Below, one piece after another: positions 8,140-17,780 of a stretch of DNA of 64,000 bases. Position numbers and translations under genes: made by a program. Within the stretch, counting starts at the first letter, position 1, and every line of letters starts with the position of its first letter. Below the pieces are notes generated by a model. It had not been told where the DNA came from. It did not search any database and saw only the letters and a list, made by a program, of their open reading frames with translations. The stretch lies in assembly GCA_052400685.1 (NCBI GenBank), contig JBQTGJ010000004.1. One strand, given 5' to 3'. Source of the DNA: CAZHHH01 sp052400685 (GTDB lineage: Bacteria > Bacteroidota > Bacteroidia > Bacteroidales > Marinilabiliaceae).

Positions 8140-11100
8140 TCAATTCGTTATGCGTATTTTTGAATGCCCATTGCCACCCGGAACAACTTCGACGTGTGTT
8201 GCAATTCGTTCTTTCAATTCTATGAGGTGAGAAATTACCCCAATAATTTTTCCTTCGCTTTGCAAATTTGATAATGCATTAAGAGCTACATCAAGGTAAT
8301 CGGAGTCAAGGGTTCCAAACCCTTCGTCGATAAACATTGTGTCAATACGCATATTATTACTAGCCATTTTTGATAACCCAAGGGCAAGAGAAAGCGACAT
8401 GATAAATTTCTCGCCTCCGGAAAGATTTTGTGCCGTTCGTTCTTCGCCGTTTTGAAATTTGTCAATAACCGATAATTCAAAGGGATTAGAATTGTCGCCG
8501 GTGCGTTTGAGAATATATCGGTCGGACATTTTTTGCAGCTGATTATTTGACAAGCTTATTAAATGCTCGAAAGTTAAGGCCTGTGCAAAATTGCGATATT
8601 TCTTACCATCACCCGAACCAATAAGTTCATTTAAGCTACCCCACTTGTTACAAACGGCCTGTTGCTTTTCTTTTTCTCTAAGTTTATCGCCACTTGCTTT
8701 TAAATTGTTGGCATTAATTATTAATACTTGATTATTTGCACCAATTTTTTGAGAAATCTCGTTTGCCTTAGTTCTTATTTCGTCCAGATGAGTTTGAAGT
8801 TCGACACTCGTTTTATCAGTAATTTTCTGCTCCTTCCTTATAACTAACTCTTTTTCTTTATCGGTAACGATCGCTTTATTTTTTTCGAGATCAGTGTTTG
8901 TTTCGTTCATCTCTTTTTCGGCTTTTGCTTTTGCCGTTTCACAGTCTTGAAGTACTTTATTTAAATAATTCTCTGCTTCTTCAACAGACTTTTCAGCAAA
9001 GAGTTCTTTGCGCCCGGCCGATAATTTTTGCTTGTCGGATTCAATGTCCTGTTTTTCTTTTTGCTTGTCGTTCAGCAATTTGGTTTGACTTTCTAATTCT
9101 TTTTTGGTTAAAGCGATGTTGCTGTTTAGAGTTGTAATTTGAGTTGTCAGCTCGTCTGTCTGCATTTTATTGTCATTCCAGGCGTCCAGCCGTTTTTTCA
9201 ATTGCTGAATATTTTCAACGGCATAACCTTTAAGCGTTTTCAAAAACGCTTCATTTTCTGTATTATACGTTTCTCGTAATTTTGTCGCTGAATCCTGTTT
9301 CGTCTTTAATTGTTGCTCAGTTAATTTCAGAGCGGTTGCAGTGTCATTTTTTATTTTATCAGCTTCCAGCTTTTCTTTTTGCAACTCAGGAATTTCTTTA
9401 TCCCGAAGATTTACAATCTGTTTTTCACGTTCAGTTGCTCGTGCAATTAAGCCATTAATGTCTTTAAGTTCAACCCGCTTTTTTTTCAAAGTTTCATCAA
9501 GCAGTTCTAATTTATTGTCACCTTGAAAAATGAAATAATCAGAATCGATAATTTTTATTTCAGCCAGTATTGCCTTTTGTCTTTCTAAATTAACAGCCAG
9601 GGATTTTCCCTCTCTTGCTTTGTTTTTCAAATCATTTTTGATGTTTAAAACAACTTCGGCAAGTTTGTTTTCGTTTTGCTGAATTGTTTTGATGGTGTCT
9701 TGCAACTGTTTTTTTAAGGTCGCTAATTCCTTTTCCTTTTCTCCAATTTGTGGAATATTTCCAATGGCAAAAGGGTGTTCCAAAGAACCACAAAGGGGGC
9801 ACTCTTCCCCGTCTTTAAGATTGTGACGGTGTTCATCAAAACTTTGAATTGTCCTGGTCAGTCTTATATTCTCGTCAAGAGTTCTGATATGATTTTCAAG
9901 ATTGACTTGTATTTTTTTATCGTTATCAATTATTTTTAAAAGCTCCGGGTGTAACTTTTCAAATTGCTTTAAATTATTGTTTATGTCATCAATTTCTTTC
10001 CGGTTTATAGAAATTGCTTTTTCAACCTCAATTAAATCTTTTATTTGTATGCCAAAATTTGAGATCTTTTCTTTTTCTGATTGAAGCTGAGAAAGCTCTT
10101 TCCCTCCTAAAATTTCTGATAATTCCGTTTTTTTGGCTTCCAGTTCTTTCGTTTTTACCGTTAAGCTTTTTTCTTTATCGGTAAAAAATACGGTAGCTTT
10201 TTTGTATTCAGCTTGTTTTGAATCGAGAACCTTTTGCAGGTCGACGATTTCAGTGTTTATCCTTTTGATTTCGTTTGAAGAAGCAATTAATAATTGATTT
10301 TCTTTTTCAATTACAGAGTAATTTGAGATAAGTGCTTCATATTTTTTATTGGCAATTGCCCATTTCTGTTTTTCGATTAGTGAATTTTTAGATTTTTCTA
10401 ACCCGTCGTTTTGGCTTGTTAAAGCACTATTGAGTGCATCTATGCTTTTTTTCACCTCGGAAATAGTATTCAAAATTGGTCGCAATAATTTTTCTTTCTC
10501 CGATATTTTTGTGTCCAATACTCTTACTTGCTTAAAAACAGGTTCTTGTTTTTTCTGTTCATCTTTTACCGCTTTTAAAGCGATTTCCGATTTTTCTAAA
10601 ACTTCTTTTGCTTTGAGAGCTTTTCCCTCTAATGCAGGCAACTTTAGTTTTACTTCATTGATTTGCTTTTGCAAATTTTGCAAATCAGCCAGCCATTTTT
10701 TAGCCGCTTCTATTTTTTGAAATTTCTCATCAATTTGCTTTTTGTCTTTTTCCAAAGCAATATTTTCATCAGTCAAGGCTTTAATTTCTTCTTCTGAAAG
10801 GATTTTTATTGCTTCAAGTTTTATGGCAATTTTCTCTAATTTTTCTTTTTCAGTTCTATTTCGTTCAAAAACCTTTTTAGAAATTTCCCCATAAATTTCG
10901 GTGCCTGTAATTTGCTCTAAAAGTTCGCCTTTATCATTCTTATCTGCTTGCAAAAATGCGGCAAAACTGCCTTGTGCCAGCATTATTACTTTTGTGAATT
11001 GCTCGAATGTAAGCCCTATAATTTCGACAATTTTTGTATCACACAGGCGAATTTGGTCGGCAATAATTTTGTCGTTAAGATCGGCAATAACCCGATTAAC

Positions 11101-11421
11101 AGGTTTTAGGTTTCCTGTTCGGGTCAACTCTTGCTTCCACGCTGATTTCCATCTTTTCCCTGTAACTTCAAAAATGATTTCTGAATAGCAATCCTTTTCG
11201 CCCCTTGTCATTACAGCATTTTCGCTGCCAGTAACATCTACTCGTGGCGTTTTTCCATAAAGCGCCAATGAAATAGCATCAAGAATAGAACTTTTCCCCG
11301 ACCCTGTTTTTCCCGTAATAGCAAAAAGTCCGTCGTTTGAAAAAGCAGGATTTGTAAAATCAATTTCGTTTTCCCCAGCCAGCGAATTTATATTTTTGAA
11401 TTTTAGGTTTAATATCTTCAT
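8140..11421 (-). CDS. sbcC: Exonuclease SbcC (Rad50-like ATPase subunit)
   Basis: The large subunit of the SbcCD nuclease, which processes hairpins and blocked double-strand ends. The 1093 residues have the expected order: N-terminal Walker A GKTGSGKSS (about 37-45), a coiled-coil arm, the zinc-hook motif CPLCG at about 545-549, a returning coiled coil, then the ABC signature LSGGE and Walker B TMFIDEGFGTLD near the C terminus. Length is normal for the family. Its start follows the sbcD stop by 6 bp, so the two form an operon transcribed leftwards. SbcC is an intracellular DNA-repair ATPase; cleavage of palindromes is pertinent in a region so rich in inverted repeats, though that link is only inference. 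Confidence 0.96.
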   Translation of the reverse strand: MKILNLKFKNINSLAGENEIDFTNPAFSNDGLFAITGKTGSGKSSILDAISLALYGKTPRVDVTGSENAVMTRGEKDCYSEIIFEVTGKRWKSAWKQELTRTGNLKPVNRVIADLNDKIIADQIRLCDTKIVEIIGLTFEQFTKVIMLAQGSFAAFLQADKNDKGELLEQITGTEIYGEISKKVFERNRTEKEKLEKIAIKLEAIKILSEEEIKALTDENIALEKDKKQIDEKFQKIEAAKKWLADLQNLQKQINEVKLKLPALEGKALKAKEVLEKSEIALKAVKDEQKKQEPVFKQVRVLDTKISEKEKLLRPILNTISEVKKSIDALNSALTSQNDGLEKSKNSLIEKQKWAIANKKYEALISNYSVIEKENQLLIASSNEIKRINTEIVDLQKVLDSKQAEYKKATVFFTDKEKSLTVKTKELEAKKTELSEILGGKELSQLQSEKEKISNFGIQIKDLIEVEKAISINRKEIDDINNNLKQFEKLHPELLKIIDNDKKIQVNLENHIRTLDENIRLTRTIQSFDEHRHNLKDGEECPLCGSLEHPFAIGNIPQIGEKEKELATLKKQLQDTIKTIQQNENKLAEVVLNIKNDLKNKAREGKSLAVNLERQKAILAEIKIIDSDYFIFQGDNKLELLDETLKKKRVELKDINGLIARATEREKQIVNLRDKEIPELQKEKLEADKIKNDTATALKLTEQQLKTKQDSATKLRETYNTENEAFLKTLKGYAVENIQQLKKRLDAWNDNKMQTDELTTQITTLNSNIALTKKELESQTKLLNDKQKEKQDIESDKQKLSAGRKELFAEKSVEEAENYLNKVLQDCETAKAKAEKEMNETNTDLEKNKAIVTDKEKELVIRKEQKITDKTSVELQTHLDEIRTKANEISQKIGANNQVLIINANNLKASGDKLREKEKQQAVCNKWGSLNELIGSGDGKKYRNFAQALTFEHLISLSNNQLQKMSDRYILKRTGDNSNPFELSVIDKFQNGEERTAQNLSGGEKFIMSLSLALGLSKMASNNMRIDTMFIDEGFGTLDSDYLDVALNALSNLQSEGKIIGVISHLIELKERIATHVEVVPGGNGHSKIRITN

Positions 11422-11427
11422 ACAATT

Positions 11428-12639
11428 TTACTTTTCTATTTCTAAATCGTCAACGATTTCTTTATACGATTTTTTCAGCTCATCTTTCTGTTCATCTAAA
11501 ACAGAGGCTTTATCAAGTAGTTTGTCAAAAACATCAAAGACATTAAGTTCATCAAGCGAATTTGTTGTGTCATTGGTTGTTAACACTTCGTTTAGATGTT
11601 GGCGATTCTGCAATTTTAAGATTTCAATTTTGGAATTAGCTATTTGTTCATTTGTCCACAATGGAAAGTCCGGAAACAGTTCATCACCATTGTAAATAAC
11701 CTCTACCCAAACAGATAAACCGGTCTTTTTTAAATCAGCTAAACGTTTTGAAATAAAATGTTTGTCTCCAACAATGGATTCCAATTTTTGAAAAACAGGG
11801 ATTTCAACTTTTTCAATGCTTCTTCCATTATCAAAATCGATGATGTAAACACACTTTTTTTGTTTTGCTTCTCCAAACCCCATTGGAATGGGCGAACCGC
11901 AATAACGAATATGGTCTTTGATAACTGACGGAATGTGATAATGTCCAAGCGCCACGTAATCAAATGTGTCTAGGAAAATATCACTGCCGACAGCTTCAAT
12001 ATTTCCAATATATGTTTCACGAACACCATCGTCTTCGTTTCTTTTTCCGCCTGCAACAGATAAATGCCCGGTTGCCACAACAGGAATGTCTTTTCCCAAC
12101 TCATGACGTTTATTTTCGGCTAGTTCAGCAATTTTTTCGTAATGCTTTTTTAAGTTTTCGTTAATTCGTTTTGAACGATCGGAATAATTTTCACCTTCGG
12201 CAAAACGACTAATATCTCTTTCCCGCAAAAAAGGAACGCCACAAACTATAGCAAGAGGCTTTTCGTTGCTGTCGTTGATAACAATAATTTCATCCTCGAT
12301 ATTTTCGCTTGCATTACCAATTACAGAAACATTTAATGCCGCTAAAATGTCTTTTGGCGCATTCAGGAAACTAGGCGAATCATGGTTCCCTCCAACTACA
12401 ATTACGTTTTTGCAACCTGTTTTTTTTACTCTGACAAGAAAATCATAATACATTTTTTGAGACGTGCTACCTGGTGATGCGTTGTCAAATATGTCACCGG
12501 CAATGAGCAATAAGTCAATCGAATTATCTTTCATTGTATTTAGCAACCATTCTAAAAACAAGGTATGTTCTTCTTGTCGCTCTTTTTTGGAGTAAAGCGT
12601 CCTCCCTAAGTGCCAGTCAGAAGTATGTAATATTTTCAT
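11428..12639 (-). CDS. sbcD: Exonuclease SbcD (Mre11-like nuclease subunit)
   Basis: The 403-residue calcineurin-like phosphoesterase partner of SbcC. Metal-binding motifs are in order: DWHLGR at residues 8-13, AGDIFDNASP at about 47-56, GGNHDSP at about 82-88, and the late GHLSVA and GHYHIPS histidine motifs. The C-terminal 120 residues form the capping and SbcC-interaction part. It is the first gene of the sbcD-sbcC operon. Upstream on the plus strand lies GCCTAACGGTCACATAAAG (12701), similar to the boundary motifs of the accessory units, then a 20-bp-arm palindrome at 12768-12813. Confidence 0.96.
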   Translation of the reverse strand: MKILHTSDWHLGRTLYSKKERQEEHTLFLEWLLNTMKDNSIDLLLIAGDIFDNASPGSTSQKMYYDFLVRVKKTGCKNVIVVGGNHDSPSFLNAPKDILAALNVSVIGNASENIEDEIIVINDSNEKPLAIVCGVPFLRERDISRFAEGENYSDRSKRINENLKKHYEKIAELAENKRHELGKDIPVVATGHLSVAGGKRNEDDGVRETYIGNIEAVGSDIFLDTFDYVALGHYHIPSVIKDHIRYCGSPIPMGFGEAKQKKCVYIIDFDNGRSIEKVEIPVFQKLESIVGDKHFISKRLADLKKTGLSVWVEVIYNGDELFPDFPLWTNEQIANSKIEILKLQNRQHLNEVLTTNDTTNSLDELNVFDVFDKLLDKASVLDEQKDELKKSYKEIVDDLEIEK

Positions 12640-12767
12640 TATCTAAAAGTTCGTTTATTTCGTTAATTCTCAGATGCCAATGAGGTGTTTATAGGGTACG
12701 GCCTAACGGTCACATAAAGTTATTGTGATTTATAGCATATAAATGTAATCTAAAATGTCTTTTATAA

Positions 12768-12813
12768 AAAAAGTTGTAGGGGCAGACCTAAGTGTCTGCC
12801 CCTACAACTTTTT
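12768..12813. terminator. Perfect 20-bp-arm inverted repeat (bidirectional terminator or REP-like)
   Basis: The left arm (12768-12787) reads AAAAAGTTGTAGGGGCAGAC, the loop is CTAAGT, and the right arm is its exact complement (12794-12813), ending in five T. With A-runs on one side and T-runs on the other it could terminate transcription in either direction. It lies between the 3' end of sucB and the 5' end of sbcD, where a terminator for sucB is expected. The GC-rich core is longer and more perfect than usual, so a dispersed palindromic repeat is the alternative. The remainder of 12640-12957 shows no gene. Confidence 0.6.
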
Positions 12814-12957
12814 ACATTTTCGACGATGCAATGAAATTGATTTGTTTTTTAAACATCTGGGAATAAAATACAAACCCGTCCTGCGAATAATCGGATAAAC
12901 CTGCGGTATTTTTTTGGGGTGGCAACCACAAAGGATTGCCCTTCCAAATTCCTTTTA

Positions 12958-14208
12958 CTACAAATCCAGCAACACCTCTTCAATCGATTTTCCGTTTGTC
13001 AACATCAACGCCGGATTCTCAATCATCTTTTTAACATCTACGAGGAAGCCAACCGAATCTTTACCATCAATAATGCGATGGTCGTAACTCAAAGCCACAT
13101 ACATCATGGGACGAATCACCACCTGCCCATCGACAGCCACAGGCCGGTCCACAATATTGTGCATCCCAATAATAGCCGATTGCGGTGGATTGATTAATGG
13201 CGTTGACATCATGGACCCAAACACCCCGCCATTGGTTAAGGTGAACGTACCGCCGGTCATCTCATCCAGACTAATTTTCCCCGACCGGGCTTTGTCAGCC
13301 AGCCGTTTCAGTTCAGCCTCGATGGCCGCCAATGGAATAACATCCACATTACGAATCACAGGCACCATTAATCCTTTGGGCGATTGCACAGCCACCGCAA
13401 TATCGACATACGAAGGCGACACAATTTCATCGCCATCAATCTGGCTGTTAACCATCGGATGCTTTTTAAGGGCCAAAGCCGACGCCTTAAGGAAAAAAGA
13501 GATGAGTCCAATCTTATAGCCGTACTTTTCAACAAAAGCAGGCTGATACTTTTTGCGCAATTGCATCAAAGGCTGCATATCCACTTCATTGAAAGTGGTT
13601 AGCATAGCCGTTTCATTTTTCACCTGAACCAAGCGTTTGCTAAGTTGCTTACGCAACTGGCTCATTTTGCTTCGTTCCACGTCTCTTATCGGCGACGCGG
13701 GGGTTGCCCCGGTTTGATATCCGTTATCAGACATACGCAGCACCGCATCGACATCGCCAGCCGACAGCTTCTTCAGACCGGCCAGAACGTCTTCGAGATG
13801 AATATTTTCAGCGGCCATTTTTTCACGTGCCAGCGGTGTTACTTTCACTTTGGATAAAGCATCCGGCTCAACCGCTTGTTTGGTTGTTGCTGCCGCCGGT
13901 TTGGCCTGACTTGTTTCAGGCACCGGTTCGTCTTCCGCAACGGCTGCCACAGTATCCTCTTCAGGCACCTCAACCGAAGTATCAATTTTACAAGCAATAG
14001 AATTCACTTTAATCACTTCGCCAGCCTCCACCAGTAATTCAATTTTACCGGACTCAGGTGCCACCAGCGACAAAGTGGCTTTATCGGACTCAATTTCGGC
14101 CAGCTCCTGGTTTCTATGAACCAAATCGCCCGATTTAACGGTCCATGAAGCCAATTCAACTTCAGTTATGGATTCCCCCGGAGTGGGAACTTTCACATCT
14201 ACTATCAT
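12958..14208 (-). CDS. sucB: 2-oxoglutarate dehydrogenase E2, dihydrolipoyllysine succinyltransferase
   Basis: Transfers the succinyl group from the E1 product to CoA in the TCA cycle. The 416 residues show: an N-terminal lipoyl domain with the lipoylation site ESDK43AT; an Ala/Pro-rich linker; a peripheral subunit-binding domain (about 120-155, VTPLAREKMAAENIHLEDVL); and a catalytic domain ending with SYDHRIIDGKD, where H377 and D381 are the catalytic pair. Length is normal. It is downstream of sucA on the same strand, but a 355-bp MITE separates them where most genomes have a short gap. No lpd (E3) gene is nearby. Cytoplasmic complex. Confidence 0.95.
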   Translation of the reverse strand: MIVDVKVPTPGESITEVELASWTVKSGDLVHRNQELAEIESDKATLSLVAPESGKIELLVEAGEVIKVNSIACKIDTSVEVPEEDTVAAVAEDEPVPETSQAKPAAATTKQAVEPDALSKVKVTPLAREKMAAENIHLEDVLAGLKKLSAGDVDAVLRMSDNGYQTGATPASPIRDVERSKMSQLRKQLSKRLVQVKNETAMLTTFNEVDMQPLMQLRKKYQPAFVEKYGYKIGLISFFLKASALALKKHPMVNSQIDGDEIVSPSYVDIAVAVQSPKGLMVPVIRNVDVIPLAAIEAELKRLADKARSGKISLDEMTGGTFTLTNGGVFGSMMSTPLINPPQSAIIGMHNIVDRPVAVDGQVVIRPMMYVALSYDHRIIDGKDSVGFLVDVKKMIENPALMLTNGKSIEEVLLDL

Positions 14209-14263
14209 AGTATTTCTGTTAACAAAGCATTTCGTTTCCGTTGATTAGTTTATTTTTTTTTAA

Positions 14264-14618
14264 TCACTATTGTCCGGTAAAAAATATATTTTCCATTTAA
14301 GTGCTCAAGCCGCACGGGCTTTTACTTTTTTTACTCATGGTATTAATATTTTTAAAGGTATTCGTGATCCGCTTCGCTCCACTACAGCAAAAAAAGTAAA
14401 CACAAATTTTGCGTTTAGTGAGAGCAGTGTGCAAACTTGTTTGCAACAATGCCGAACGTAGCAAAATTCAATAATATTAAAATGCCGCCGCTGCAAGTAA
14501 TTTTCTTAACGGAAATTCCTTGAGGCGGAAAGCAACCCCAATATCTCCTAAAATCTCTGGCTCGCACATTGAAGCTGGGTTCTAATCATTTCTCTAAATT
14601 TTTACCGGACACCAATGA
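14264..14618. mobile_element. MITE-like element, copy C, between sucA and sucB
   Basis: The ends match copies A and B (TCACTATTGTCCGGTAAAAA on the left, TTTTTACCGGACACCAATGA on the right). Its interior differs: the AAATCCGGG/CCCGGATTT hairpin is missing and about 80 bp of other sequence is present (about 14402-14480). Flanks are T/A-rich on both sides (TTATTTTTT and TTATTTTTAAA), consistent with a short duplicated target. The right end is only 7 bp past the sucA stop codon. Confidence 0.78.
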
Positions 14619-14624
14619 TTATTT

Positions 14625-17447
14625 TTAAATAGAAAACCGTGGCGGATCACTAAAATAATAATGTTGTTTCAATATTTCTTCGCGTGTTTTACCTTCCATG
14701 CAATTAAGATTACAATAGGGAAGATTTTTATCGCAATGACAAGCCTTAAAAACTTTATTGATAATTTCCTTTTGACCTACCACATGCAAGCCGGCCAGTC
14801 CGGTAGCAGGACTGGCACTGGAACGCCGCGCCACAGGGACCAACTGACGATCGGGCAGCATGCTACGAATATAATTCCAGGCGCCCATATTTTCCGGTTC
14901 TTCCTGAACCCACAATGTTAATAAAGCCTTTGAATACTTTTCAAAAATGGCATCTACCTTCTTACGCGGGAATGGATGCAGCTGTTCAATACGAACCAAA
15001 GCCACATTGGTGGCCCCCAACTCTTCTTTTCGGGCCGCCAGATCATAATAAACTTTGCCACTACAGAAGACCAAACGGGTCACATGCTCCACATTCACAT
15101 TAGCATCATCGATGACCGACTTAAAGCCATCATTTTCGAGATCGTTAATCGACGAGATACATTTGGGATGACGCAATAAACTTTTAGGGGTGAAAACGAC
15201 CATCGGTACTCTGAAATTACGCTTCATATGACGGCGCAAGGCATGAAACAGATTTGCCGGAGTGGTAAAATTCATCACCTCCATATTATTACGTGCCGCC
15301 AACGACAAAAACCGTTCGATGCGGGCACTGGAATGTTCGGGACCTTGTCCTTCAAAACCATGCGGCAGATAAAGCACCAATCCATTGAGTAACCCCCACT
15401 TCTCCTCAGCCGAACTAATATACTGATCAACAATAATCTGAGCCGCATTATAAAAATCACCAAACTGAGCTTCCCAAATCGTCAGTCCGTTTGGCACGCC
15501 CAGTGCATATCCATACTCAAAACCCATCACACCATATTCAGAAAGCGGGGAATTAAAAGCATTAAAAGGCGCAGCCGAAAAATCCGGCATATCGCGCAAA
15601 GGCATATATCTTTCACGCGCATCTTCAATGGCGAAACTGGCATGTCGATGGGCAAAGGTACCACGCTCCGAATCCTGACCACTCAACCGAACGGGGTAAC
15701 CCTCGGTAACCAGCGTGGCATAACTCATCAACTCAGCCATGGCCCAGTCAATTTTACCACTATCAAACATTTTTTTGCGTTCGCCCAGAATCCGGTGAAC
15801 TTTCGAGAAGAACTTCTTATCCTCAGGCAAATGGTTCATCTTTTCACAAAGCGTGTGAAGCACCTCTCCATCAACACCGGTCTCTACTTCCTTTTCAAAA
15901 TCCTCTAGTTCCGGAAACACAAACGACGACCACAAATCGGGCAGAAAACGGGCCATACTCAATTTCCCTGCATCTTTAGATGCTTCAAACTCCTCTTCGA
16001 GATGCGCATCGTAACTATCAATCAAACCTTTCAGTTCGCCGGCCGTTAACACATTCTCTTTCACCAGCTGATGCCCGTATATGTCGCGAGGTGTAGGATG
16101 TTGTGCTATTAATTTATAAAGCAACGGTTGCGTAAAACGAGGTTCGTCACCTTCGTTGTGGCCATATTTACGATAACAAAGAATATCAATAAACACATCG
16201 GTATTAAACTCTTGCCGGTACTCCATGGCCAAAATAAAGACATGAGCAATGGCTTCGGCATCATCTCCGTTGACATGAAACACCGGGTTATTAGTGACCT
16301 TTGCCACATCCGTACAATAAGTACTGGATCGGGCCTCCACATAATTAGTTGTAAATCCTACCTGGTTATTTACCACGACATGAATTGTACCGCCAGTTTT
16401 GTATCCATTCAAGTGGGCCATCTGCACCACTTCGTAAACGACGCCCTGTGCAGCAACAGCGGCATCGCCGTGAATAATCACCGGCACCACTTTATCAAAA
16501 TCACCATTGTGTACATGATCAACACGGGCTCTGGCCAAACCTTCGGCAACAGGAGCCACGGCTTCGAGATGCGACGGGTTGGGCAGCAATGCCAGACGTA
16601 TGTCACGGCCATTATCAGCTTTGATGGTATTATCGTATCCCAAATGGTATTTGACATCACCCAACGAAACACTTTCATCGTATTCGTCGGCCACAAATTC
16701 CTGAAATACCGTCCGATAAGGCTTTTCCAGAATATTGGTCAACACGTTAAGGCGTCCCCGGTGAGCCATTCCAATAATAAACTCATCCACATTCATGATC
16801 GCCCCCTGCTGAATCAAAGCATATAAACCGGCAATGAGCGACTCAGCGCCTTCGAGAGAAAAGCGCTTTTGGCCCACAAACTTTTTATGCACAAATGATT
16901 CAAACCCCACAGCCCGTTTCAGCTGACGAAAAATTCTCTTTTTTTCTTCGGCACTAAACGTAGGCTGATTTCTCCTGGACTCCAGCTTTTCGCGAATCCA
17001 TGCAACCACCTCGGGTCTTCGCACATATAAATACTCTACACCAATGGACTGGCAATAGGTTTCCTGAAGATGGGCTACAATATCCTTCAACTTAGCGGGC
17101 CCAAGGCCAATCTGCGACCCGGCTTCAAAAACCGTTTCGAGATCATCTTGCGACAAGCCAAAATTCTCAATATCAAGTGTCGGAAAATACTGCCGACGGG
17201 CCCTCACCGGATTGGTTTTGGTAAATAAATGACCACGTTGCCGATAGCCATGAATCAGGTTAATAACATTAAATTCTTTGTTAATAACATGTCCCGGAAC
17301 CGGCTGAAATTGTTTCAAGGCCAAATCAAACCCCTTAAAAAATTGAACATAACCGGGGTCAACAGACGCCGGATCGGTTTGGTATTGTTGGTATAGTGCT
17401 TCTATTGAAGCTATTTCACTATTACCCACAAACGAAAAATCATCCAT
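14625..17447 (-). CDS. sucA: 2-oxoglutarate dehydrogenase E1
   Basis: The thiamine-diphosphate-dependent decarboxylase of the 2-oxoglutarate dehydrogenase complex. The 940 residues have the family layout: the N-terminal FVGNSEIASIEALYQQYQ docking segment; a middle domain with GMAHRGRLNVL; the NPSHLEAVAP substrate/cofactor loop; the TPP-binding segment HVNGDDAEA; and a C-terminal transketolase-like domain with PHGFEGQGPEHSSARIERFL. Full length with no frame disruption. It is transcribed leftwards towards sucB. A copy of the dispersed intergenic repeat lies upstream (17508-17650). The E1 of the older OGDH type implies an operating oxidative branch of the TCA cycle. Confidence 0.96.
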   Translation of the reverse strand: MDDFSFVGNSEIASIEALYQQYQTDPASVDPGYVQFFKGFDLALKQFQPVPGHVINKEFNVINLIHGYRQRGHLFTKTNPVRARRQYFPTLDIENFGLSQDDLETVFEAGSQIGLGPAKLKDIVAHLQETYCQSIGVEYLYVRRPEVVAWIREKLESRRNQPTFSAEEKKRIFRQLKRAVGFESFVHKKFVGQKRFSLEGAESLIAGLYALIQQGAIMNVDEFIIGMAHRGRLNVLTNILEKPYRTVFQEFVADEYDESVSLGDVKYHLGYDNTIKADNGRDIRLALLPNPSHLEAVAPVAEGLARARVDHVHNGDFDKVVPVIIHGDAAVAAQGVVYEVVQMAHLNGYKTGGTIHVVVNNQVGFTTNYVEARSSTYCTDVAKVTNNPVFHVNGDDAEAIAHVFILAMEYRQEFNTDVFIDILCYRKYGHNEGDEPRFTQPLLYKLIAQHPTPRDIYGHQLVKENVLTAGELKGLIDSYDAHLEEEFEASKDAGKLSMARFLPDLWSSFVFPELEDFEKEVETGVDGEVLHTLCEKMNHLPEDKKFFSKVHRILGERKKMFDSGKIDWAMAELMSYATLVTEGYPVRLSGQDSERGTFAHRHASFAIEDARERYMPLRDMPDFSAAPFNAFNSPLSEYGVMGFEYGYALGVPNGLTIWEAQFGDFYNAAQIIVDQYISSAEEKWGLLNGLVLYLPHGFEGQGPEHSSARIERFLSLAARNNMEVMNFTTPANLFHALRRHMKRNFRVPMVVFTPKSLLRHPKCISSINDLENDGFKSVIDDANVNVEHVTRLVFCSGKVYYDLAARKEELGATNVALVRIEQLHPFPRKKVDAIFEKYSKALLTLWVQEEPENMGAWNYIRSMLPDRQLVPVARRSSASPATGLAGLHVVGQKEIINKVFKACHCDKNLPYCNLNCMEGKTREEILKQHYYFSDPPRFSI

Positions 17448-17507
17448 ATTAGATTACTATTTTATCCGCGACATAAATCAATCACCACAAATTAGTGTTT
17501 CGTAATT

Positions 17508-17650
17508 AGTCCTTGCAAAAAAGTCCAACGTCTGTGTTACGCTTGTCCTCAAAATGTTCATTATCATCAGTAAACTCACATTTTTCGCACTTCGCAAGCC
17601 TTAAATTTGAATTTTTCTTATCAAGCACTTAAATTTTCTTGCTAATACTT
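17508..17650. repeat. Dispersed intergenic repeat (GTCTGTCC family), diverged copy
   Basis: Between the divergent sucA and the AddB-like gene (gap 17448-17780). In the orientation shown it contains AAGTCCAAC, TTACGCTTGTC, CAGTAAACTCACA and CTTCGCAAGCCTT, all shared with the complement of the well-preserved copies at 39008-39148 and 60129-60266. The terminal GTCTGTCC motifs are eroded. The rest of the gap shows no gene. Confidence 0.6.
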
Positions 17651-17780
17651 ATTATAACAACCAAATCCGCGGCGAGTTCGCCAAAAATGGGAAAACTTTA
17701 GCTAATAACTAAAAACATTTCTCCATCAATTATTACATTATAAAAATTATATTTGGAATTCATTCCAAATTACAAAAAGA

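Noticed and set aside
16128..16826. 232-codon plus-strand open frame opposite sucA
   Set aside because: Wholly antisense to a strong, full-length sucA; long antisense frames are expected opposite a codon-biased gene.
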